Source of the DNA: Agrobacterium salinitolerans | GTDB lineage: Bacteria > Pseudomonadota > Alphaproteobacteria > Rhizobiales > Rhizobiaceae | DNA length: 64,000 nucleotides | NCBI RefSeq assembly: GCF_002008225.1 | Contig: NZ_MRDH01000005.1 | Span: 124,001 to 188,000, forward strand | Reading direction: 5' to 3' | Shown: one piece after another, positions 1-7,980 of the stretch | Layout: the number at the start of each line of letters is the position of its first letter | How positions within the stretch are numbered: position 1 is the stretch's first letter | Notes under the pieces: model-generated | What the model was told of the DNA's origin: nothing | Seen by the model: only the letters and a program-made list of their open reading frames with translations | Database searches by the model: none | Made by a program: the position numbers and the translations under genes

Positions 1-308
1 GCGGCGAAGAACAGGCCTTCTCGCAATATCGGCCAAAGGAAACTTGTCCTTAGTCCCGGTACGTAAGGCAGATACGTGCCCAGGCCGTAGTAAATGAGCC
101 AGAGCTGAATCAGAAGCGGTGTGCCGCGGAAGAACGTGCAGTACCCCTTCGCAAGCCAGCGTGCGACGGGGTTCTTGCCCACTTGGGCGATCGCAAGGAA
201 GATCGCCAGACCAAAGCCGCAGGTCACCGAGATCGCGAGCAGCAGACAGGTGAGGAAAGCACCCTGCAGGATGAGATCGCTGTAGGGGAAAATCCAGCTG
301 AAATCCAT
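1..308 (-). CDS. Amino-acid ABC transporter permease, HisM/ArtM type (3' end missing)
   Basis: Only the first 102 codons lie in the window; the reading frame is open through base 1, so the gene is cut by the window edge and not by mutation. The protein starts MDFSWIFPYSDLILQG and continues with a hydrophobic helix (about residues 12-40) and the FFRGTPLLIQLWLIYYG stretch. This FRGTPL motif is characteristic of permeases of the histidine/glutamine/opine ABC family, inner-membrane proteins that pair with a second permease. It starts 10 bases after the stop of the upstream permease gene and closes the operon ATPase, binding protein, permease, permease. Family is clear, substrate is not. Confidence 0.9.
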   Translation of the reverse strand, partial: MDFSWIFPYSDLILQGAFLTCLLLAISVTCGFGLAIFLAIAQVGKNPVARWLAKGYCTFFRGTPLLIQLWLIYYGLGTYLPYVPGLRTSFLWPILREGLFFA

Positions 309-318
309 GTCTGGCTCC

Positions 319-1041
319 CTACACGACCGGTCTTTGTCCGCGACGGAAGTAGGCTTCCAGCGCAGCGAAGAGCATGTTCGAGACTATGGTGATTGCGAGG
401 TAGAGCACCGCAGCAGCCAGAAAGAACACCATGTATTCCTTCGTGTTGCTTGCTGCGACGCGCGCGGCAAGCGCCAGTTCCTGGTAGCCGACGACGGCGA
501 TCAATGCGCTGTCCTTGATGACCGACATCCATAGATTGGCAAAGCCCGGCAGCGCGTTCGGGATGAGGCCTGGCAAAACGATCCTGCGGAAGCGCAACGC
601 CGGACGCATTCCGAAAGCCTTGGCCGCTTCCACTTGCCCGACAGGGATTGCAAGAATTGCACCGCGCAACACCTCGGTCATGTAGGCGCCCTGCACAAAG
701 CCAAGGACCGCAACAGCCGCGACAAGACCGTTGATTTCGATAGGTCCCAGTCCCGCCCAGGCGAGGATACGGTTCAGGCCGTCAGTTCCAGCGTAATAGA
801 GGGCGACGATCAGTATCAGCTCGGGTACGGCACGAATGATCGTGGTGTAGGAATTTAGCAGGAATTGGAGCGGCCGAAACCCACTCAGTTTTCCGAGCGC
901 GCCGGACAGTCCGATTAGCATTCCGACCAGATATGCTCCGGCCGAGATCAGGACAGTGGCCAGGGCGCCCGAAAGGAGCACGCCTCCCCAGCCGGGAGGA
1001 GCGATGGACAGAAGATCCAGCGCTGAATGTGAGGGGTTCAT
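319..1041 (-). CDS. Amino-acid ABC transporter permease, HisQ/ArtQ type
   Basis: A 240-residue inner-membrane permease. The frame is open 135 bases further upstream, but I chose the internal ATG giving MNPSHSALDLLSIAPPGWGG because family members start right at such a short N-terminus before the first membrane helix, and the extra N-terminal residues are low-complexity. Visible features are several hydrophobic helices and the loop AVPELILIVALYYAG, which matches the xRGxPxLxxL signature in a diverged form (RAVPELIL). The cytoplasmic loop EAAKAFGMRPALRFRRIVLP (E-A-A-G motif) docks on the ATPase. It lies between the binding protein (67 bases upstream) and the second permease (10 bases downstream), so the two permeases probably form a heterodimer. 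Confidence 0.92.
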   Translation of the reverse strand: MNPSHSALDLLSIAPPGWGGVLLSGALATVLISAGAYLVGMLIGLSGALGKLSGFRPLQFLLNSYTTIIRAVPELILIVALYYAGTDGLNRILAWAGLGPIEINGLVAAVAVLGFVQGAYMTEVLRGAILAIPVGQVEAAKAFGMRPALRFRRIVLPGLIPNALPGFANLWMSVIKDSALIAVVGYQELALAARVAASNTKEYMVFFLAAAVLYLAITIVSNMLFAALEAYFRRGQRPVV

Positions 1042-1108
1042 GGGAAGCCTTCCAGTCAGGACAGGGGATCGCCACACAGCTGTGCGGCGATCCGCAACCG
1101 CCTTGGTC

Positions 1109-1870
1109 TCAATAGGGGTCGTAGTCGAAGTACTTCTTGCTGAATTCGGCATACTTGCCGCTGGCCCTGACGGCATTGATAGCGGCGTTCAGCTTTTCGC
1201 GCAGCGCGTCGTCGCCCTTGCGCACACCACCGCCGACACCCGCTCCGAGGATGGCATCATCCGGCTCGACATTGCCCTTATATTCGCAGCACTCTTCTCC
1301 GAGGTCTGTTTTCAGGAATTCCTTGAGCGGGCCGGTGTCGGCAAAGACGTAGTCGATGCGTCCGGAGGCAAGGTCCTGGAAGGACTCATCGACCGTCGCA
1401 TAGCTCTTCTCGCTCGCGACGTCGGCAAAGTGTTTCTTGAAATAGGCGGATTGGGTGGTCGAGACGGCAATGCCCACCGTCTTGTCCTTGAGCTCCTTGG
1501 CCGCAACCCCCATGGCGCCGTCCTTCGGGCCGATCATCCCCGCCAGCGCTGAATAGTACTTGTCGGTGAAGTCGATCCGCTTCTTGCGCTCGTCGGTGAT
1601 CGACATGGAGGACCAGATCACGTCGATCTTCTTGCTTTCCAGCGCCGGAATGAGGCCATCCCAGGCAACGTCGACGATCGCGCATTTTTCCTTCAGCTCC
1701 TCACAGACGGCGTCCATCAGGTCGATCTCCCAGCCGATCGCCTTGCCGGACGCGTCCTTGGTCGTGTAAGGCGGATAGGCCTCGTTGACGATGCCAAAGC
1801 GGATGTCGGCGTGCGCATTTGCCGCCATCATGATCATGCCGATGGCCAGAGCTTTTCCCAGATGCTTCAT
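1109..1870 (-). CDS. Periplasmic amino-acid-binding protein of the ABC transporter
   Basis: A 253-residue family 3 solute-binding protein. The ATG at 1870 gives a clean signal peptide, MKHLGKALAIGMIMMAANAHA, with predicted cleavage before DIRFG; the frame extends upstream but without signal-like sequence. After the signal come the typical FGIVNEAYPPYTTKD and GWEIDLMDAVCEEL segments and the ligand-binding WSSMSITDERKKRIDFTDKYY segment. This protein would capture a polar amino acid or derivative in the periplasm and deliver it to the two permeases. It begins 37 bases after the ATPase gene. The adjacent Cys/Met-type PLP enzyme and XRE-cupin regulator hint at an amino acid that is also catabolised here, but the substrate cannot be read from sequence. 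Confidence 0.93.
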   Translation of the reverse strand: MKHLGKALAIGMIMMAANAHADIRFGIVNEAYPPYTTKDASGKAIGWEIDLMDAVCEELKEKCAIVDVAWDGLIPALESKKIDVIWSSMSITDERKKRIDFTDKYYSALAGMIGPKDGAMGVAAKELKDKTVGIAVSTTQSAYFKKHFADVASEKSYATVDESFQDLASGRIDYVFADTGPLKEFLKTDLGEECCEYKGNVEPDDAILGAGVGGGVRKGDDALREKLNAAINAVRASGKYAEFSKKYFDYDPY

Positions 1871-1907
1871 TTGCATTCCCCTTTTTGCTGTTGAAAAGAT
1901 TGATTGG

Positions 1908-2690
1908 TCAGTGCGAACCGGCTGCAACGAATTCTTTGCAGCGAGCGCTCGTGGGCGCGCCGAAGACCTGTGCGGGGGAACCTTCCTCCTCAACCTGGCC
2001 TTGGTGCAGAAACATGACGCGTGTCGAGACATCCCGAGCGAACTTCATCTCGTGGGTAACCATGATCATGGTGCGGCCCTCCTCGGCGAGGCCGCGGATG
2101 ACCTTCAGCACCTCCCCGACAAGCTCGGGATCAAGAGCCGATGTCGGCTCATCAAACAGCATGACGGCGGGATCAACGCAGAGTGCACGAGCGATGGACG
2201 CGCGTTGCTGTTGTCCGCCTGACAGGAAGGCCGGGTAGGCGTCCTTTTTGTCGTAAAGACCGACCTTGGCCAGCAGTGCTTCGGCCTTCTCGATGGCTAC
2301 GACCCGCTCGACCCCGAGCACATGTACTGGCGCTTCGATGACGTTCTCAAGGATGGTCATGTGCTGCCAAAGGTTGAAACTCTGGAAGACCATGCCCAGG
2401 CCGGTTCTCAGCCTTTCGATCTGGCGCCAGTTCGCGGGTTGCGATTTTCCGCCGCGCCCGCTTCGGAACGCGACTTCTTCGCCATTGATGCGAAAGGAAC
2501 CACAATCCGGAATCTCAAGGAAGTTGATGCAGCGCAGGAAGGTGCTCTTGCCCGAACCTGACGATCCAATAATCGAGACGACATCGCCCTTCTCGGCCGA
2601 CAGGGAAATGCCCTTCAGGACCTTGTGGGCTCCGTAGCTCTTGTGAACATCACTCACGACCAGAGCGGGCGCATGTTTCTCAGTGCGCAT
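1908..2690 (-). CDS. Amino-acid ABC transporter ATPase
   Basis: A 260-residue cytoplasmic ATPase. Visible motifs: Walker A GSSGSGKST (near residue 43), Q-loop MVFQSFNLW, ABC signature LSGGQQQRASIARAL, Walker B VMLFDEPTSALDPE and the switch histidine in MVTHEMKFA. This is the HisP/GlnQ/OccP class that energises polar amino-acid and opine uptake. The start at 2690 has an AAGGAGGAACC-type ribosome site just upstream. It is the first transporter gene in the direction of transcription. The gene for a B3/B4-domain protein ends 185 bases upstream on the same strand, with a near-perfect 16-bp palindrome in the gap. Confidence 0.95.
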   Translation of the reverse strand: MRTEKHAPALVVSDVHKSYGAHKVLKGISLSAEKGDVVSIIGSSGSGKSTFLRCINFLEIPDCGSFRINGEEVAFRSGRGGKSQPANWRQIERLRTGLGMVFQSFNLWQHMTILENVIEAPVHVLGVERVVAIEKAEALLAKVGLYDKKDAYPAFLSGGQQQRASIARALCVDPAVMLFDEPTSALDPELVGEVLKVIRGLAEEGRTMIMVTHEMKFARDVSTRVMFLHQGQVEEEGSPAQVFGAPTSARCKEFVAAGSH

Positions 2691-2833
2691 GGTTCCTCCT
2701 TTTCGATACGGTGAACACCCGCTCCTCCGGGCAAAGCTTCGCCTCCGCCGCGTCGCCGCGACGAAAAATTGTCCGATCTGTCAGCGAATGTCGCCACTTG
2801 TTAGCTGGCGCTTGCCCACAGTCTGGGGTAAGC

Positions 2834-2849
2834 AGTCAATATACTGACT
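2834..2849. promoter_or_regulatory. Near-palindromic candidate operator before the transporter operon
   Basis: The 16 bases AGTCAATATACTGACT form an inverted repeat with two mismatched positions, placed between the B3/B4-domain gene and the transporter ATPase gene, 144 bases before the ATPase start. Thirteen of 16 bases recur at 3617-3632 inside the start of the XRE-cupin regulator gene. I infer a binding site of that regulator; a chance AT-rich repeat is possible. Confidence 0.45.
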
Positions 2850-2875
2850 TTCGTCACTTGCTCTGCGGGCGCTAC

Positions 2876-3562
2876 CTACGCCGCCAGAAGGTTTTGCCTA
2901 TATACTTCGCATCCCGGCGCCAGTTGCCGAAGACCAGTCACCAGCATGTTGGCCGCCTCCTCAAGCGCCTCCTCTGGCATCGTTTCGAGGCTCTCCAGGA
3001 TGAACCACATCCGACCACCGATGGAATCCAGCCGCGTGCGCGTTCCCTGCCGCCAATTCCACCGGCGGCATGTCACGCCGATATCGTCGCGCCAGATCAC
3101 CTCACCAACGGACGGATGTTCGATGATCGCCTCGCCATTCGCGACCGTGTCGAAGGCTTCCGTGCCGTCGGCAATCGACAGCCGCGGCTTGCCGACATAG
3201 GCATCAAAATTCTCGCCGCCGACGGGTACGGCAAAACGCAGGCTGACGGCATTATAGAGGTCGACCAGCGGATTAATGGAGGGTAGGCGGCCGTCCTTTT
3301 CAACCCGCTTCTTCAGTGCCTGTGCAGAGCATGGCGTCCGGTTGGGCTTCGCCCCGAAGCGGCTATAGACGTCTGCCCAACTGGCAAGATGCGCTTCGCC
3401 CCATTGTGGTCCACCGGCGCGGACGAAGTCACAGGCTTCCCCGAGCACGTCGCGCGCCATTGGTCCGCGGGTTGGATCGCCGGCATCAACCAAGATGCTG
3501 ATCGCACGGAAATCCGGCGCTATTTCTGCGACAGACCTGTCGATGAGCGGAAAATCTAACAT
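2876..3562 (-). CDS. B3/B4 tRNA-binding-domain protein
   Basis: A 228-residue protein that resembles the free-standing B3/B4 domain of phenylalanyl-tRNA synthetase beta chains (COG3382-type). Supporting stretches are INPLVDLYNAVSLRFAVPVGGENFD and the later EVIWRDDIGVTCRRWNWRQGTRT, both typical of that family, where the domain may act on mischarged or unusual amino acids. In my recollection such genes often stand next to amino-acid-related regulators, as here. It diverges from the XRE-cupin regulator across only 43 bases, so the two probably share control. It is encoded on the same strand as the transporter and could be co-transcribed with it. The biochemical role is unproven. Confidence 0.75.
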   Translation of the reverse strand: MLDFPLIDRSVAEIAPDFRAISILVDAGDPTRGPMARDVLGEACDFVRAGGPQWGEAHLASWADVYSRFGAKPNRTPCSAQALKKRVEKDGRLPSINPLVDLYNAVSLRFAVPVGGENFDAYVGKPRLSIADGTEAFDTVANGEAIIEHPSVGEVIWRDDIGVTCRRWNWRQGTRTRLDSIGGRMWFILESLETMPEEALEEAANMLVTGLRQLAPGCEVYRQNLLAA

Positions 3563-3592
3563 GCCCTCTAGCTCCCATTGACCAATTTAGTG

Positions 3593-3632
3593 TATAATAT
3601 CGACCATGGAAAAGAAAGTCAATATATCGACC
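3593..3632 (+). promoter_or_regulatory. Promoter and repeated site at the start of the XRE-cupin gene
   Basis: TATAAT at 3593-3598 ends only 7 bases before the ATG at 3606, and no Shine-Dalgarno sequence is visible. A transcript from this -10 element would begin at or near the ATG, so the mRNA may be leaderless. I found no well-spaced -35. The bases ATATCGACC occur just before the ATG and again at 3624-3632 as part of an element resembling the palindrome at 2834, suggesting autoregulation. Confidence 0.4.
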
Positions 3633-4229
3633 GACACGGTCGCCGATGTCGAGCGCGTCAGCGCAACCGTCTCCCAGAATCTGAAAACCTTCAGGCGCCA
3701 GAGCGGCCTGACGCTGGACGAACTGTCCCGGAAGTCCGGCGTGAGCAAGGGCATGCTTGTCGAGATCGAGAAGGGAACAGCCAATCCGAGCATCGCCACG
3801 CTGTGCCGGGCCGCCACCGCCTTGGGCGTGTCGGTTGCGGATTTCGTCGGGGTAGCGTCGAGTGTTCCTGTTCGCATAGTCCCAGCACAGGACGCATCGA
3901 CCCTGTGGCACGGTCCGAAGGGCGGAAGCGCAACACTTCTCGTTGGAACCAACGGGCCGGACGAGATCGAGCTGTGGCGCTGGACGCTTTTCCCGGGCGA
4001 GATATTTGAATCTCCCGGCCATTCGCCCGGCACACTCGAGCTCATTAACGTCGAAACGGGTGAGCTCACCCTGAAGTTTGCAGACAGCGAGCACTTGGTT
4101 CACGCGGGTTCATCCGTTCTGGCACGAACCGAAGACAAGCACGCCTACATGAATTGTGGAAACGATGAACTACGGTTCGTAATGGCTGTGGCGGAACTGC
4201 AGCGACCTCGGGTGAGGACGGGTCTTTAG
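3606..4229 (+). CDS. XRE-family regulator with C-terminal cupin sensor
   Basis: A 207-residue transcription factor. Residues about 20-75 form a helix-turn-helix of the XRE type (NLKTFRRQSGLTLDELSRKSGVSKGMLVEIEKG), and residues about 105-200 form a cupin barrel (EIELWRWTLFPGEIFES, then LELINVETGELTLKF). Such proteins usually sense a small molecule, often an amino acid or its breakdown product. It diverges from the B3/B4-domain gene and is followed after 21 bases by a PLP enzyme, so it probably regulates both and perhaps the nearby amino-acid transporter. Repeated AT-rich sites at 2834 and 3617 are candidate operators. The ligand is unknown. Confidence 0.92.
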   Translation: MEKKVNISTDTVADVERVSATVSQNLKTFRRQSGLTLDELSRKSGVSKGMLVEIEKGTANPSIATLCRAATALGVSVADFVGVASSVPVRIVPAQDASTLWHGPKGGSATLLVGTNGPDEIELWRWTLFPGEIFESPGHSPGTLELINVETGELTLKFADSEHLVHAGSSVLARTEDKHAYMNCGNDELRFVMAVAELQRPRVRTGL

Positions 4230-4250
4230 CGATCGACGATCGGGGCGCAG

Positions 4251-5453
4251 ATGAGCAGCAAGATAACGAGAAACCAGCCAGTTTCGGGCAAGGCCTCGCC
4301 TGACGTCAATGATCTCGGCTTTTCGACCCGCTCCATACATGAGCCGTTCCCGTCTACTGCGATTGCGTCCCTTCGCAGTGGACCATCGGCTTCTGTCTGC
4401 GGTCGGACCACACTTGTCCATCCATCCGGTGCGGACAAAGACCGTTCGGCAACATGGCTGCTCGAGCACAAGCTTGCCCGTCTTGAAGGAGCGGAGGCCG
4501 GTCTTGTCCTCTCCTCAGGTCTGGTTGCCTTTCGCACGCTTGCCCGGTCATTTCTTGCTGCCGGAGACGAGATAATTGTTCACAGGCCGGTCTGCACCGA
4601 CACAGCGTACCTAATGCTGGAGATTGTTTCGGCGGTCGGCGCAAAGCTGGTCGCGGTGGATCTTTCAGAGCCGAGCGCGATCGGCCGTTCGATAACCGAG
4701 CGGACAAGATTAGTGTATTTCGATACGCCCACCAATCCACTGAACAGCGTTCTGGATGTCTCGGCCATTTCTGAACACGCTCACGCGTTCGGCCTCAAGG
4801 TGGCAGTTGATAGCACATTTGCAACGCCGGCCCTCCAAAGGCCGCTTGAACATGGGGCGGACATCGTGCTGCACTCGCTGTCGAAATACATGAACGGGCA
4901 CGGTGATACGGTCGGCGGCGCATTACTTGGGACGGCGGCGGATATTCGAAAATTGCGCCATGAAAGCCTGCGCGAGCGCCATGACACCACCATCTCGCCG
5001 CAAGCTGCGTTCCTGATCCTGCGCGGGCTCAGTACTCTGGCGCTCAGAATGTATCAGCATTGCAACACCGCGCACGTCCTTGCTCTGACACTGGAGGCCC
5101 ATCCCTCGGTTGCCTGGGTGAGATATCCTTTCCTCACGTCACATCCCGATCATGAAATTGCACGCCGTCAGATGTCGGGCGGCTCGGGGATGCTTGCCTT
5201 TGGGCTTGAGGCGGGGCCGGAGGGCGCCACGGCAATGATCAAGAGACTGAGCCTGATCAGGTCAGGCGGAGATTTAGCGGAGGTCGGTAGCTTCATCTGC
5301 GGTTCAGCTCGGCTCACCAATGCCCGTCATCTGTCTCTTTCCGGCAGCCAATTCTGCGTCAACCTTGGCGAGGACGTCATACGATGCTCGGTTGGCCTCG
5401 AGGACGCCGAGGATCTCGTTGAAGATCTTCTGACCGCGCTCGAATTTGCATAG
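4251..5453 (+). CDS. Cys/Met-metabolism PLP-dependent enzyme (gamma-synthase/lyase family)
   Basis: A 400-residue fold-type I PLP enzyme. Family features seen: LARLEGAEAGLVLSSG, the PTNPLNSVLDV segment, AVDSTFATPALQRPLEHGAD with the cofactor-binding Asp, and the PLP lysine in HSLSKYMNGHGDTVGG. C-terminally GSFICGSARLTNARHLS and CSVGLEDAEDLVEDL match the family. Relatives are cystathionine gamma-synthase, cystathionine lyases and methionine gamma-lyase, so elimination or replacement chemistry on a sulphur amino acid is expected. Two usual active-site elements look altered: the Y-x-R-NPT motif that reaches into the neighbouring subunit is replaced by ADKDRSAT, and the usual stacking Tyr (LYGGT) is replaced around HRPVCTDT. 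The specificity is therefore probably not that of the classic enzymes. Follows the regulator by 21 bases. Confidence 0.85.
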   Translation: MSSKITRNQPVSGKASPDVNDLGFSTRSIHEPFPSTAIASLRSGPSASVCGRTTLVHPSGADKDRSATWLLEHKLARLEGAEAGLVLSSGLVAFRTLARSFLAAGDEIIVHRPVCTDTAYLMLEIVSAVGAKLVAVDLSEPSAIGRSITERTRLVYFDTPTNPLNSVLDVSAISEHAHAFGLKVAVDSTFATPALQRPLEHGADIVLHSLSKYMNGHGDTVGGALLGTAADIRKLRHESLRERHDTTISPQAAFLILRGLSTLALRMYQHCNTAHVLALTLEAHPSVAWVRYPFLTSHPDHEIARRQMSGGSGMLAFGLEAGPEGATAMIKRLSLIRSGGDLAEVGSFICGSARLTNARHLSLSGSQFCVNLGEDVIRCSVGLEDAEDLVEDLLTALEFA

Positions 5454-5524
5454 CCTGATTCCGACCAACCGGACCTCAGGCGCTAGATCGCATTCGGCGA
5501 CTTAAACCTTGCGCGACTGAAGGG

Positions 5525-6922
5525 CTACTTGCTAGGCGGGCTTTGCTCTTTCAACAGTCGATAGAGTTGCGCGCGGCTGATGCCGAGCACTTCGGCTGCG
5601 CGTTGCTTGTTGCCTCCGGTCTGCAGGAGGGCGGCGCGAAGGGCTGCATGGGCTTCGGATTTCATGCGGCTCTTCAAGTCGCTCTTCGCGTCCACAGAGG
5701 GAGACCGATGGCGATAATCGAGCGATGCAGTGGATATATGCCCCGTCACGATCATGCGCGTGAGGGCATTCTCCAATTCCCGGACGTTACCCGGCCACGT
5801 ATGAGCGACAAGCCGATCATGATCCTCAGCTGTCAATACTGGCGCAGGTACGGAGAGCCGGGTGGCGATGCGTGCAAGGAGGTGTTCGGCAAGATGAGCC
5901 AGATCGCCCCTTTCTCTCAGGGCCGGAACCTCGATCGGCAGAACGTTCAGCCGGTGATATAGGTCCTCGCGAAAACGCCCCGTCTGCACCAGTTCGACGA
6001 GTGGCTTGTTGGTAGCGCAGATGATGCGAAGATCGATGCCGACCGGGTTGGTGCCGCCGACGCGGACGATCTCCCCGGTCTGGAGCACGCGCAGAAGACT
6101 GCCCTGCAAGGCAAGCGGCATGTCGCCAATCTCGTCAAGGAAGAGCACGCCGCCTGCCGCCAGTTCGAACTTGCCGGGTTTACCTTGGCTGCGTGCGCCT
6201 GTGAAAGCCCCGCCCTCATAGCCGAAGAGCTCTGCTTCGATAAGTTCGCTGGGAATGGATGCGCAGTTGACCCATACGAATGGTCCGGTAGAGCGGACCG
6301 ACAAGGAATAGATTGCCTGAGCGGCCAATTCCTTGCCGGTGCCTGTCTCACCGCAGATGAGGACAGGCAGATCATAGGCGGCCGCCTGTTTAAGCGCGTC
6401 GCGATGCGCTTCCATCAACGGACAAGTCCCGATGACATTGTCGAAACCGAACTTGGCCTGCCAGGCCCTGGGCTTCGAAGGGATGGCGAGTTCCGCTTTT
6501 GAAATCCGGCCGTAGGTCTTTTTCAGCGCATCGTAGTCCGAGAACAGCGCCAGACCCACGGCACCGATGATCCGTCCATCCTTGCGCACAGGGACCTGTT
6601 TCGTCACCAGCTTGTGGCCCCGCACTTCGAGCGGATAACCAATATGAGTGCCAATACCCCGCGCGACGAAATGAAGTTTGGTTTGCGGCCCCACCACATC
6701 GGTGATGTGCCGTCCGAGAAATTCCTCGGCCGTACCGCCAAGGAGGCGGCAATAGGGGTCGTTAATCAGGACGATCGTTCCTTCCGTGTCGACGGCGACG
6801 AGGCAATCGGAAACGTGATCTAGGACCAGCCGGAGAAAGCCGGCTTCCTCGGAAGAACCTGCAAGCCATTCGGGAAGGGTCATATCAAGCTGCCTTACTG
6901 TTGGTGTTGTATCGCCAAACAT
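5525..6922 (-). CDS. PAS-domain sigma-54-dependent transcriptional activator
   Basis: A 465-residue enhancer-binding protein. Residues about 25-125 are a PAS sensor (VLDHVSDCLVAVDTEGTIVLIN). The AAA+ domain follows, with Walker A GETGTGKE, the GAFTGA loop that contacts sigma-54, Walker B VLFLDEIGDMP and the sensor/arginine region REDLYHRLNVLPIEVPALRERG. The last 45 residues carry a Fis-type helix-turn-helix (GNKQRAAEVLGISRAQLYRLLKEQ). It diverges from the hydrolase/transporter pair, whose upstream region holds a good -24/-12 promoter, so that pair is its likely target. PAS sensing of a substrate of that pathway is an inference. An alternative start 13 codons later (MTLPEWL) is possible. Confidence 0.95.
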   Translation of the reverse strand: MFGDTTPTVRQLDMTLPEWLAGSSEEAGFLRLVLDHVSDCLVAVDTEGTIVLINDPYCRLLGGTAEEFLGRHITDVVGPQTKLHFVARGIGTHIGYPLEVRGHKLVTKQVPVRKDGRIIGAVGLALFSDYDALKKTYGRISKAELAIPSKPRAWQAKFGFDNVIGTCPLMEAHRDALKQAAAYDLPVLICGETGTGKELAAQAIYSLSVRSTGPFVWVNCASIPSELIEAELFGYEGGAFTGARSQGKPGKFELAAGGVLFLDEIGDMPLALQGSLLRVLQTGEIVRVGGTNPVGIDLRIICATNKPLVELVQTGRFREDLYHRLNVLPIEVPALRERGDLAHLAEHLLARIATRLSVPAPVLTAEDHDRLVAHTWPGNVRELENALTRMIVTGHISTASLDYRHRSPSVDAKSDLKSRMKSEAHAALRAALLQTGGNKQRAAEVLGISRAQLYRLLKEQSPPSK

Positions 6923-6935
6923 ATGCTATCGGTTT

Positions 6936-7067
6936 TTGTCTCATTTGCGAGAATTTTTGTAACGCAGTCGAGACAAGGGGGCTAAGTGCGCCGCCGGCAA
7001 GACAGTCGAACGAACCGCCCTCAGTTTCAAATAATCGTTTGTCTTGAGAGTGTTAGATTGCGTTACA
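6936..7067. repeat. Inverted repeats between activator gene and sigma-54 promoter (candidate enhancer sites)
   Basis: TTGTCTC at 6936-6942 is inverted as GAGACAA at 6970-6976, and TGTAACGCA at 6958-6966 is inverted exactly as TGCGTTACA at 7059-7067. A further TTGTCTTGAGA lies at 7039-7049. The repeats sit 20-150 bases upstream of the -24/-12 promoter at 7084, where an enhancer-binding activator would normally bind. The assignment to the divergently encoded activator is inferred from position. Confidence 0.5.
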
Positions 7068-7083
7068 TTGGCATGCATGGAAC

Positions 7084-7098
7084 TGGCCCATGGCTTGC
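7084..7098 (+). promoter_or_regulatory. Sigma-54 (-24/-12) promoter
   Basis: TGGCCC begins at 7084 and TTGC ends at 7098, with the GG and GC doublets 11 bases apart, the exact spacing sigma-54 requires. The predicted transcription start is near 7110, about 29 bases before the hydrolase ATG at 7139 and upstream of its AGGGGAG ribosome site. The -24 half matches TGGCAC in five of six bases. An enhancer-binding protein is encoded divergently next door. Confidence 0.7.
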
Positions 7099-7138
7099 GA
7101 TGCTCCCAGGCGTAAAAACCGAAAGGGGAGCAGATACC

Positions 7139-7966
7139 ATGCATACAGAAACAATGGAGATAGGCGACACGATCGTCCGGGTGTCGGGCGCGGGCCAACC
7201 GCTCGTCTTCGTGCACGGATTTACGACGACCGCCGAGTTCTGGCGCGAGCAGGTCGAGGCCTTCTCATCCCGCTACAAAGTCATCCGTATCAACCTGCCG
7301 GGGCACGGCGTGTCGCCAAGGCCTGCCGTTCGCAGCTATACCATCGACGCATTCGCAAACGACGTGCTCGAAGTCTTCCGTAAGCTCGACATCCGTCAGG
7401 CCTTCCTTGTCGGCCTCTCAATGGGTGGAACCATCGCACAAAGCTTTACGCTGGCGCATCCGGAGCGCGTACAGGCGTTGGTGCTCGTTGGAGCGACGCC
7501 GCATGGACTCGGAGAGGACGTCAATGTCGATAACGTTCTGAAGGCAATCGACGGCCTCGGCGTCGTCCAGGCCAGCCAAAACGTCATCGATCGGTCATTC
7601 GGCAGCGCGGCCAGTCAGGAACTCCTGAACTTTGCCAGGCAGGAGGTCGCACAGACCCCAGATTTCGTTGCGCGCGAAGCGATCGCCTCGCTGAATGCAT
7701 CCGACAGTCGTTCGCGTCTTGGTGACATCAAAGTCCCGACCCTGGTGGTCGTCGGAAACGAGGATATCATCACGCCGCCGGCAGAGTCGGTGATCCTGGC
7801 TGAGGGCATACCGGACAGCAAACTGGAGGTGGTCGAGAATGCAGGGCACTTCCCGATGCTGGAGCAACCTCACAAGTTCAATGAAATGCTGGCAGCATTT
7901 CTACGGGCCTGTGAAGATCCGGTTTCTCAGGCGAGCGGCCAAGGCCTCTCGCAACATGCAATCTAG
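7139..7966 (+). CDS. Alpha/beta-fold hydrolase
   Basis: A 275-residue cytoplasmic hydrolase. The start at 7139 follows an AGGGGAG ribosome site; an upstream in-frame extension would cross the sigma-54 promoter and is unlikely. The catalytic triad is readable: nucleophile serine in LVGLSMGGT, the oxyanion segment FVHGFTTTAEFW, the acid in VVGNEDIITPP and the histidine in ENAGHFPMLEQP. The closest general resemblance is to lactonase/esterase members such as 3-oxoadipate enol-lactonase relatives, but the substrate is not determinable. It is followed after 14 bases by an MHS-type transporter, so the two probably import and cleave an organic acid or ester under sigma-54 control. Confidence 0.88.
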   Translation: MHTETMEIGDTIVRVSGAGQPLVFVHGFTTTAEFWREQVEAFSSRYKVIRINLPGHGVSPRPAVRSYTIDAFANDVLEVFRKLDIRQAFLVGLSMGGTIAQSFTLAHPERVQALVLVGATPHGLGEDVNVDNVLKAIDGLGVVQASQNVIDRSFGSAASQELLNFARQEVAQTPDFVAREAIASLNASDSRSRLGDIKVPTLVVVGNEDIITPPAESVILAEGIPDSKLEVVENAGHFPMLEQPHKFNEMLAAFLRACEDPVSQASGQGLSQHAI

Positions 7967-7980
7967 GGGAGGGGCTCGCA

